From positions 41,950,924 to 42,014,923 of the forward strand of contig OZ020620.1 of assembly GCA_963971575.1 (NCBI GenBank): a stretch of DNA of 64,000 nt, in the 5' to 3' direction. The DNA is from Liopterus haemorrhoidalis. Its lineage: Eukaryota > Arthropoda > Insecta > Coleoptera > Dytiscidae. The notes beneath the pieces are model-generated. The model was given only the letters and a program-made list of their open reading frames with translations, was not told the origin of the DNA and searched no databases. Of this stretch, positions 44,901-56,900 are shown piece by piece. Position 1 is the stretch's first letter, and each line of letters opens with the position of its first letter. The translations under genes and the position numbers were made by a program.

Positions 44901-47900
44901 GGGGGCATGTGATTTATGACCCATCTGATTGAATTTTTTTATTACTAATTTCCTTCGAATTTAACATACAGTATTTTTACAATACCATTCGTTTTACAAC
45001 CTTAGTTATTTTATTAGTTTTATATTTTACAAATATTCATGTACTTTTCTTTTACTTAAAAGATTATTTTTACCGCAAAGAAGTCATAAATCATTTGAGA
45101 ATACGACCAACGATCCCTCTTGCTAACAACCGTTCTCTATGTCTATCCTCCATGTTAGCAACATTAGCCAGTTACCGATTCATCTCCGAAAAATCATATT
45201 AGACCAAATACAAAATCATTTAAAAACTCTAACACTGGCATTTTTTATTTAAAATTCTGTAGACATAATAATCCTACATAACTTAAATTCTGCTTAGAGG
45301 TATTATGCCAGATAAAATTTTACCAAAGACACAGCAACAGACCAGCAAATATTATTAAAAATTGTATATTTATATTTCTATTTTAATTTACTAAATAATT
45401 TACTCTTTTGTCTCTCAACAGTTTTATATCTTGTTGCCAATTATAGAAAGTTATTTATGCTACAAAATGAATCAAAAAATCTTTTATTTTACAGAATACA
45501 GTGCAACAGATTCTATCTATGCTCATTTTTAATTATTCAAATTCTGAAAACCAAGACCTTAACAGGTTTTTCTTAGCAGATCACACTTTTGGCATTTCGC
45601 ACTAAATAAAATTTAAAAAAGTCTTTACTCCACAATAACACAATACTAACGGAATAGTTATATATTTTTTATTACTCTATTTTAATCAATGGGACGACTC
45701 TATGTCTCATTATTGGCATCTGACACTACCGATAGAGGCGCTACTGCATTCACATCATGGCTGACTTTGGTAGGATATTTTTGACAGGTTCAATGCTATC
45801 TTCATGTGATATTTATTGAAACACACGGAAACACACTCCTAAATGGTCTTTAACTGTCTTTCCACTTCTAAGAACATATTCCCATGCTTGTCACAAACTC
45901 GACTATCCTACAACCGTCAGTTTCTCAAAATCTCACTAGAGGCGCTTCAGTTATTGTCAGTTGACAATAGCGTTTATTTTACACGTGAGCATTGTAAAAT
46001 CATAAGACCAATAAATAAAATGCAATTGCGATCCTTAAAGGATTTAGAAAAAAGGATATTAGGAATAATTTACCAAATTTTTTTAATATAATAATAAAAA
46101 TATGCCCCGCACTTATTGTTCTAAATATGCCAAGTATGATGTAACAACCCAAAATAAGTAAAAACACTGGCATCAAAATAAAGCATTTTTTATGATTCGT
46201 GAAGATATTTATGTTTTTATATATAATTTTTGGTCTTAGTTACTATTTGGTCTAGCGATTAACCAGTATATCTTTATTTATATTTATTTTGGATATACAG
46301 ACGATTCCGCTTAATTGGGCCACCGCTTAATTGGGGCAGCCGCTTATTTGGGCCAAATCTCAAAGAACAGAAACCAACAGTAAATTTACATGTTTAATTG
46401 GGACAACATTCCGCTTAATTGGGACAGTAAATTTAAGATCACAGTACATATTATGTTACACATATTCCCAAGAAAAAATATATACAAAGAATTTAATATT
46501 ACAGCGTTATTTTATGCAGGAAGGAAATGAAGGGAGCCCTACATCCGCACTGAATACCTGTGCTGATTTTGTAGAAGTGAAATGTTACAAATCAAAAGAC
46601 AGACTACACTTGACGCATTTTTGCATTGAATTAAATTGTATGTACCAATTTATTATTTTATTTTGGAATGTATTATTATTTTTTCTTAAAAGTTTATATT
46701 TTTTGGTTATATGTAATTTATAGTTTTGTCCAAGAGTTTATAAAGTAAAATTATTGAAAGAAAAATATGCATTGTTTAATTTTATGTGAAATTCGCTTAA
46801 TTGGGGCAGCCGCTTAATTGGGCCAAAATGCAAAAGTCCCGATGTGTCCCAATTAAGCGGAATCGACTGTATGAGTAATTTTATCACGAATTAATTTATT
46901 TGAAAAACAAATTAATTTTTCTTTTAATTCCACCTATTATCCAGACCTATACATTAAACCTGGAAGTTTACTCATCAAATTATAATTTTATCTTAAAAAA
47001 AAAGTAAAGGCGCTCAACTTGACATTGCTTCGGGGCGCCAGAACCCCTACAGCCATCACTGAAAATATATATTTACCTGAGTCAAAATACTGAAAGCGCA
47101 GGCCATTCCGACTTGGCCAACTCCTACGACAGTTACTTTATTTCCAGACGACTTGACTGGAGAACTGACAGAGTTCATCAATGAATCCTTTACTGTAACA
47201 CAAAAAAATGTTATTAGAAACTGAAAATTGTTTATATTTTAACATTTAATACAACATAAATTTAAGATATAAAATGCAGTAGCAGTAACAAGTTGAAATA
47301 AATTATACAACACACAAAATAATCTTGTAACAATCACAAATAGTCCTATACTACATTTTTGAACATAACAAGCATTTTAAAAATATGTTTTACAATTTCT
47401 GTATTGGAGTGTATTATACATTTTAAATAGTTTTTAGAAAAGGTAAAACATACCAAATCTACAAATATTGATCAGTTCCTGCATTGTTTAAAAAACATTA
47501 CAGAAAATTAAAAGTAATAACAATAAAACGCAATTTTTAATAGAGAACAACTTATATATTTTTTTGCAAGTACAAAGTATCGAATAAGCTATGATTCGCT
47601 CGAAGCAATTTGTCATTATGGTCAATAAAAAAATATTTGTAAAAAAATTCAAGTGATTCAGTTGTTCAATCATGCTGCAAAATATTTTGTTTTGAAGTAC
47701 TGCGCGATTTATTTTACTTTAAACCAGTGCTTCTCAACCCCAAAATTGAATGCGGACTGGCTAGATACATATTTTTTTACGCGGCTTAATAAAAGCACTA
47801 ATATTCTTTAAATAAATCTTTTAATTTATTCTTAAAAACTGCAAATCTACATTAAGAAATAAATGTTTAACATATAAGAAATAACTTTCGTCTATTTAAT

Positions 47901-50900
47901 AACCAGGTAATATCCACAATAACGACTGATATTATAAGAGGAATATTTCCAGGTTCACACTAGGTAACAATATTATTGTTACGAAATTAGCTTAATTTCG
48001 CATGTTATCCTCATGCGCGCGCAGGCGATGCGAGAATGATAAATGCGCTCCAATGCGCATGTGCAGTGTGCGGGAAAGAATAAATTCGCAACAATCCGCA
48101 TGTGCAGTTACCGAGAATTTTCATTCCCGTACTGGCTGCGCGCGCATTAATGGCTGTTAACCATATTTATATTGTTTTTTCTTGATTATTTATTCATTGA
48201 AAAATGGTAATCGGAGGAAAAGCATAGTGAACAACACTCAAATGATTTGCTTCACCCGCCTGCGGCTCGTTTGCAAACTTCATTTTAGATTAGATTAGAT
48301 TAGACTTTATTTAGCATTTTCGTGCGGAATATATGAATTTTGCAGTAGTTGCACAATATACTATTATTCCTATAATTTTAGCTTGACAGCTGCGTAATAG
48401 GCGCTTTCCTTTTACCACAATACTTAAGTATTCTTACCCAGGGGCGCACACAAGGGGGGGGTCCAAGGGGTCCGGACCCCCCCCCCCCCCGTACTGTGAG
48501 AAGTGAGGACTTTTTTTTGCTCTTCACTTAAAATTTAGGAGTGAGGACCTTTTTTTTTGCTCTTCACTTAAAATTTAGAAAGGAGGACCTTTTTTTTGCT
48601 CTTCACTTGAAATTGAAATTTTGCCCTGTGTTTATAAAAATTATGTATAATTGGACCCCCCCAAGCCAAAAATCTGTGTGCGCCCCTGTTCTTACCTTAC
48701 CTAAGTTAGTCTAAGTTGTAACGGCGTTCTATTTATAAGACAACAAAAGATTTTTTCTCCCCCCTTACCTTTGCTAAGGCATTTGACTAACTTGTAAACT
48801 TAGCTAAGCATTTTTACTAAAAGGAAAGCACCTAAATAACTTTGAATATTCTCTATCGAAGTTAAAAAATAACCGCCGTGGCATTGGATGTTAAATTTAT
48901 TTCCCTATATACTTGCTCATTATACTCAAGTTCGACTGTATATTTTTTTAAGTATTCATGAATGGAAAGTTGAGAAACACAGCTTTAAATTTTTAAACAG
49001 TGTTCAGTGATAAGAGCATTCTTGGACTTGAACTTGAGACCAAGTAACAAATAACTGTAGCGATGTATACAACCTGCAGTACTTCTACGTAATGTACAAG
49101 TTGCTGTAATTCGCAAAGTAAACAATTAATCATCCCACAAATATTAAGAGGAACATTTATTTTTAGTATTTTTATTACTAAGTGTTTAAACTTTCTTTTC
49201 GAAGTATTGTTGCATTCTCTTTATAGAAAAGTACCTGTACATGGAATACAATTATTGTGGAACGTTTTCATTGTCACGTAGGTAAGATTTGACCTAGTTT
49301 AGGGACGATTGTGAACGTTGAATACGTACCCATGTACACGTAATCTCACATTTTCAACAAATACCCTTTTTAGGGGAGTAACTACAATGGTGCAAGTAGT
49401 GCCATCAGACCTGGACCCTTTACAAAGATAAAAGACGAACAAAAACGAAGAACCAGTGGAAGCTTAAATATAAGTATAGGACCGGTCTCCTTCATAAAGA
49501 GTCCCTAGTGCAGTTTTTTTTTTTTTTTTGGGACACCAAATAATATTTCAACAATATAAAGCTAATAATCTTTACACAAAAAATTCGCTCCCGAGATTTG
49601 GGAGCAGAATTTCAGGAAATCACTTGAAAAGCAGGAGACATTTTTTTTTTGGGTCCCTATAAAGCTTGACGCTCGGGTACTTTGACGCATTGCACTTCCC
49701 AGATGACTAGCCTTGAATACTACGTGTTAAATAAATAAGATTTTTTTTAGTAAAATAAAAATAAGTATGCTTTTTGCCTGTTACAAAAATTACAAAATTA
49801 TCTAAATACATGCCATTTTAAGGCCCCCTCTATATCGGAGGCCCGGATGCATTTTTAATTTCACAAAAAGAAAACTGTGATGAAAAAAATTTTAAAATTT
49901 TAGTCAAGAAGAACTATAGATCGTTTCTTTGGTTTAAGCGGAACTAGAGTTTCGTTTTCGTAGTGTTTTCTTAGAGTGGCATTTATTATAAAAAATAGAA
50001 TATGAATATAGAATTAAATTTGACAAAAAGTAAAAAAAAAAAAATGAGAAATTTGTATTAAGGATAACAAAAAATCAAATGTACTGAAAATGAGATTTTA
50101 TAATGATTGTCTACTTAACCTAGAATAATTCAATATAAGTATGATTACAAAGCTTAAACAAAGTGACCGAATGCTTGATTCGACCGTTAAGTTATTAGAT
50201 TTCCACATTTAGTTCTGCTTAAACATATGGGATAGGGATAGACTATAGGCCAGTGTTTCCCAACCGCCGCTGGTTCGTGGCCCGGCACCGGTTCACGAGA
50301 TTTTTTTTTACTATGCAACTATTCGTCTAATAAGTTTTAACCTACTTAATTTTGAGATGAAAATCTCGGTCTTTAATCTGTTAATTGCTTAAGTAATAAT
50401 TTGTTATTTTTTTCACTAATTATATTTGATTTTTTAATTGTTGACTTTTTTGTGTTTGTAATCAGTGCAAAGAAATATAAAACTTTAGCGATACACATTA
50501 CTTTCTAAACTTACCGGTCCGCCATGAAAAAGGTTGGGAAACGCTGGGATAGACCATTCCGAAAATTTAAGCGAAACTAAATTTTGGAATCTAGTAAATT
50601 TTATCGATTGATTCGGGTTTTTGATAAGCTTTGTAAATCATACTTTACAATGAACATTCTTAAGTTAGGATGTATTATCATTAAAAAAAATATATTTTCA
50701 TTACATTTTGATTTTTGTGTCAAAATACAAATGACACACTTTTAATGCTTGGTTTATATACGGAACAAGATTAAGGAATAGGAAATAAGAATAGTACACA
50801 AGATGTTAAAACATGGCTGCGCCGTATATCGGTTTATGTAGGAATGAAATTTAACTTAAACATAAGAATAGTTGGTAACATTCAACTTCTATTCTTATTT

Positions 50901-53900
50901 CAAGAATAAGACACGATAAGCCTGCGCACAGCAATCAAAATGTCTGCCGTAATAAAGTTTGTTCAACAGATGTTTTTCAGTTGTGATCAGAGGGTTGTAA
51001 ACAACAATAAAATGTTTTTATTATTTTTATTTATTCTTCTTGTAAGTTTTAAGAACCTGTCAAGTGACAAACGTTAAACACAGGCCAACGCAAGTACGCA
51101 AGCGCAGCGACGAAATGTTATGTCCTATATAAACGGTTTAATATTTTTTATTCTTGTGTACTATTCTTATTTCCTATTCCTTATTCTTGTTCCGTATATA
51201 AACCAACCATAAAATGTTTTCGTTTTCCAAAAATTTTAAATTGCATTATATGTTTTATTTTTTATAATAAATGTAACTTAATAATAAATGCCATCATGAA
51301 ACATGAAATAACCTAAGCAAACTCTGTTTTGGAGATAAAAAAAAACGAAACTCCCGTTTAGTCCGAAAATAAATGAATTTAATTCAAAGGATTTCAAATA
51401 AGTTTTCATAAAGCCGATTTTTTTATTTTCTACTATTTCTTAATAAATTTACCAAATTAAAAACAATTATTTGCAGTACCCCTACTTAAATATTTCATCA
51501 GCCACCACTGCTAGGAAGAAATTGCTTTACTACTATTCAAAAGGATTATGGGAAGGGTTACGATCTAAAAATCCCCCTGAGTTACGCCTCTGAATTTTGC
51601 ACTTAGTACATTGGCACAAATATCTGACAATGACCTTTAAAATTTCTAACAAAATCAGATACTGTAGAACGTCCATGACCTAGAACGTTTTAAAATCGAT
51701 ATTCGAACACTACAGAGAATATAATTTAATATTTCCAAATATAATTTTTTATTAATAAACTATACATATTTAAAGCCCTATGATAATAAAGCTAATTTCT
51801 TTAAGTTATTGTTATTACTTTAAACATTTACTATTTCTAAAACATTTAAACAATATAGGGCAAATTAAACTCACCCAATGCTGGGTGAATTTCTTCCCAA
51901 GTTAACATTTTATTGGGTATCGGTCTTTTCTTTTCGTTTCCATAATAACGTTGCGAGGAAAATAATAGCTACCTGCTTTGTAGAGTCAAAGAACAATCTC
52001 GAGTACGGAAAGAAACACCAATCATAATTTTATTTAACATGCGAAGATGACCAATGACTATTCCTACGACCGTAAAAAAAATTAAAAACGCATTATTGTT
52101 TGTTTATATACTGTAATTATATAAATTATTCTATATTTATATAATTTTGGATGTTTACGTATCTTATGCAACATCAGTTACGTAGTTGTCGGCTTTGATA
52201 TCTTTGTACTTGATAAAGATTTGATCGATAAATTACGAAACTTTGCACTGGTTCTAAAGGAGAATAATTTTAAAAGTAAAGTCCTATGGTTCTTACGGGA
52301 GCTACAGGAAGTCCCACAGCCTGTCCAATGAGGAATCTGCCGATCTTCAAAGGTGAATTCCTTAATTCATTTTAAGCAAAAAAAGTTGTGAAAATAGGTC
52401 TTATTCGAAGAAATTACAAATAAAATAGGAATGATGAGAATTAAACATTTCTGGAACCGGATACCTGATATTATTACCCGGATATTACCCGCTACTCGTT
52501 AATTATTCGATATTCCTGTTAATTACTCAGCACCCGTTAATTAAAGATGAAAGAGGGCCAAGGGCCACCTGCGGCCCGCTTCCATCTTTCCACTTCAAAG
52601 AAAGGATGGGATTTTTTTTTTGATTGTATGGGACTCAAGTCCGTTGCACCCCCCCCCCTCCGTGCTTGCCTTGAATACACCCTTGTTGCCACTCCTACCG
52701 ATTTTTCGTTCGATCTACCGAATTGCAACTTATAACTACCGATTTTTTAAATTTTACAAAAAATTCTACCAATTTTTACCGATTTTTTCAAATGTTACAA
52801 TTTATATTTAACATATAATATGTATAGGCTATTTCGAAAGTTTAGGCGGAACTAGATTTGGCAACCTAGTTACTTTCATCGTTTGAATCGTGCTTTTTGG
52901 CAGTTTAATATATAATACAAGTGATGACCTAAAGATAGGGTGACCAGATTTCAATGAAGGTAAACTGGGACACAGGAAAAAAAAAGAAGGTCTTCCGCTC
53001 CCAGATTCAAGTGAAGAGCAAAAAAAAAAGGTCTTCACCTCCCAGATCCAAGTGAAGAGCAAAAAAAAGGTCCTCACCTCCCAGATCCAACTGAAGAGCA
53101 AAAAAAAAGGTCCTCACTTTTAAAATACAGAGGATGACCTGACCGTCCGCCGCCCTTCCTGGCCTGGCGCCCTGGGCGGTCGCCCGACCTCGCCCCCCCC
53201 CCACCCATAAAGCCGCTTCTGTTTATTGGTTAAGGTTAATAACATTTTAAAATGTCCATTTCTTTATATTTTGATTTTTTGTGTCAGTCTTAATACAAAT
53301 TCCAAACGGCCAAAAAGAACGATTCAAACGATGAAAGTAACTAGATTGCAAAATCTAGTGCCGCTTAAATGTTTGGAATAGCCTATATATGTAAATATAT
53401 CGCAACAATTTTTAATAAACGAGATATTTTTAACTGATTCACCATGGATTAATTGAACAAAGGACAGTTTAGCGCCATAAAAAAGTGGAGGGGATAAGAA
53501 ACCGTGAAAAAGCAGGATTCGATCTTGGTTGTTTTGGTTAGTAATCATTCTATCAAACTTCAGTAACCGTGGTCCTTAAATATATTTTTTTCAGCAATTT
53601 TGTAATAGGGGATACGCATAAAATTTATATTTCCTTAAAACTAGATTTTTTTGATATGTTAATATTAGTTATATCACCTAACAAAACAAAAATCACATTT
53701 TAATTAATATTACAGCCAAATTTTTTAATTAAAATATTGTAAATTTGAAATAAGCCGACTTAAATGTTTCTACAGCGCGAAGGTTGCCGAGTAAATACGA
53801 CTGAGCATGACGTCAAACCCCAGCAGACAGCCCAGACTACAATAATCTTTCCGTGTGTATATTGTATTGTTCGAGAGTTTTGTATTTGTTTTTAAACAAT

Positions 53901-56900
53901 TTTTCACGCATTTATTATTAAAATGGCAGATAATGATTTTGTTTGGGCTCAGAGTGATAATTTACCCAACATTGATGCTTTTATGCTCATGGAATATATG
54001 AAAAATAATGAATGCTACAGTGCTGAAGAAATACGTGGTGTCAAAACAGACTTTTAATAACCATTTATGTATTCTATAACTTTATGTAAACAATAAACGC
54101 TGCAACTCTGTAAAATATAAATATTTATGTAATTTAGATGTCAGAATTTTACTACATTGTTTACATGAAGTTACAAAACGTTAGAGGCATAATTGAAATA
54201 CTGCAATATAGGTTATATATCTTAATATAAAATTTAATTCGGAAAATATGTATAAATAGTTTTTATAGAATTAAACTTTATTTTAATTAAAATCACTCTA
54301 AATTTACACAATCTATAAAAGTTATACAAGCAAATAAGTTCACGACAGACTGTGTAGGCAGTACGCTGAACACTGGGTAGTCTGTAGGCAATACACTTAA
54401 GTAGGGTATGACGTCATCTTTTAAGCCTTCAAATTAAAAAAAAAATGCACAACTGTTTTTTATGTAATATGGAACAAGAGGAATATAATTTTAAAAAAAA
54501 ATCATGCCTATCCCCTATTTCGGAACGAAAAATCGCATTCTTAGTTGAAATCTGGTATTTATGGTACATACTATATATTGTATATATAAAAATGTAAAAA
54601 TTTTCAGTGACAAGCTATTCTGATAACTTCAGTTTCTTAGAAGTCTGGTATTCCCCAAAATGTTTAAGAAAATACATATTACAGTTTAAACAAAAAGAAT
54701 TTTAGGGAAAAAAATGAATTAAGAGCATTTGCGCTTTTATTTTTACGATCAATTAAACTGTAAAAAAATATATAAATTTCTTGACAATATAATCATTTTA
54801 AAATATCATAAAATAAGAAACAATTATAATTTTAAATATATCTTAAGCTTGCGTGCAACAATAGGTATATATATATTTTTTTTTAATAAAAAAAGAACTT
54901 TTTATCTTGTTTTGTTTGTAATCGTATGTTAAAAATCACATAAACTAAGCAAACAAAACCAATATTGTGTATAGATTAAAAGCAGATACCAGCTAAATGC
55001 AGCTTTTCAGATAAAACTACTTTTAAACATCTGGATTGACGACTGAAGCACCGAAATAAATCATCAATAGTAATAAAGTTATCAAATAAAAATATGTAAT
55101 AAATTATTACAAATATTTAAACTTAAAATCAAATAAATATTAATATAACAATATAAATTATTTATAAACTTGTCTATCTTGGCAAAATTCCTATTCATCA
55201 TTCAGATTCTCATTTGACCTTATCACCTTGAGAAATTTTCATAGTGGATATATCGAATTTATGTCCTTATTATACCAGAGTTCAAATGGAAAAACAATAG
55301 TTCAATATAATTTGTCTCAATAATCAATAAATTAACATTCACCTTGTATAATTGTTGTCAAGATTTGACCTTTGTAACTATATAAATAAGATGCTATTAT
55401 GCATTTTAAAATATAATTTACTTAACAGACATTTTAACATAAAATCTTTTTATATTAGACTGGTACGCTATGGCACATCGTTTTCCGAGTTTTAAAAGAC
55501 AATTTCAAGGTCATTTTTAGGGTAGGTCAAAGGATTTTTTGTGATAATACAGAAACCAATGTACTTAAATTGTTGTGTAGTGCGAATTTTCACACATTTC
55601 AGGGTTTCGCAGGTGAAGATATTTAGTTTTAAACAATAATCGCGCCAAACTGATGATATGAGTAACGTTACAAAGATTTTTGGATTCTAACTACGAAACC
55701 CTCCGAATTAGGCTGACCAGATTTTTTTTTTACAGAAATAGAGTATGTTTCCTAGCCAGAGCCGTAGCAAAGGTCATCACTCTAGAAAGACAAGTGATGA
55801 GTGAGCAAAAAAAAGATCCTCACTCTAGAAATACAGGTCAAGAGCAAAAAAAAGATCCTCACTCTAAAAATAGAAGTGATGAGCAAAAAAAAAGTCCTCA
55901 CTCTAGAAATACAGGTGATGAGCAAAAAAATAGTATATTGAGAGTTCTTTTATAAAAAAGTAAGAGTAAAAAGTATACTACTCTAAAAAAGAATATAATA
56001 CTCTAAAAAGAGTACGCCTGGTCTGCCTACTCCGAATATAACCCGAAAGATATCTCTCAAGATAGACAGAAGTAGAGGAATCCCCTAAAACTTTTCGAAA
56101 AGCAAAAATACGTTATCTTTTCAAGATCGTCTACTCTATTTAAAGATCGACCGGTCGATCATTATCGATCCTTTGCCGACCACTGGTGTACAGTGGAAGG
56201 CCTAGAGTTTGGATCGATTGAGGCTCAAGATAATAAAACACTTCGGCAGACGCAACAAATTCTTTTTTAGGCTGTATATTTTTTGAGACGTACATATAAA
56301 ACGACAAAAGTCTTTTAAGGCCATGTAATGTGAAATACTAATGTGCCCCATAACCCCCCCTCCCCCCAGATGCAAGCCTTTGTCACATTTTTTAATAAAA
56401 AAATCTTTGCCCGCAAGTTCCAAAACGACCCAGTACTTGTAAAAAAGCGCTATACAATAATTTTAGTTAACTTTCTCGATGCGTTTATTTCAAATCACGC
56501 CCCACGTTGTAGTAGGTTCATACTCTGTACAAAATCAAGAAGTAATAGGTCCTATTCATACAATGGTCACGTGATAATTTTGCTGAATTCTCTTCGTTCA
56601 TTGGCTGTTGAGCAGTTAAATTTATGCGAGAGCCAATAGGGTAGCGACTTCAATTTTTTACGTGTTTTTATTACTATTTCTGCATTTCGAACAGGGTATA
56701 GTAACTTTTTAATTCGCGCTAAACATTTTAAAAATGAACGCGTAATTTTTAATTTTATTAGAAAATAAATTTCAATATAACATACTTCTATTTTAAACTT
56801 TTATGAATCTTTGCGCTTCAGAAAAAAATACTTTTGTTTATGTGTGTTGTTTTGAAAAACATAATTCTATTTCAACGTCTGTTTTAATTTTAGTATTGTT

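Larger units (their letters stand above)
47725..48982. mobile_element. hAT element, CAGTGCTTCTCAACC ends, host of nested insertions
   Basis: Ends CAGTGCTTCTCAACC and GTTGAGAAACACAG are flanked by CTTTAAAC and CTTTAAAT, an 8-bp duplication with one mismatch. Inside lie a short LINE 3' tail ((TAGAT)n, then GACTTTATTTAGCATTTTCG, 48283-48325), a TA-flanked MITE and, within that, a young hAT MITE. Confidence 0.65.

Noticed and set aside
53007..53204. Repeated hydrophobic ORF on the - strand ([16 protein letters not shown] units)
   Set aside because: It translates the 39-bp core units; 39 is a multiple of three, so the frame stays open by chance.
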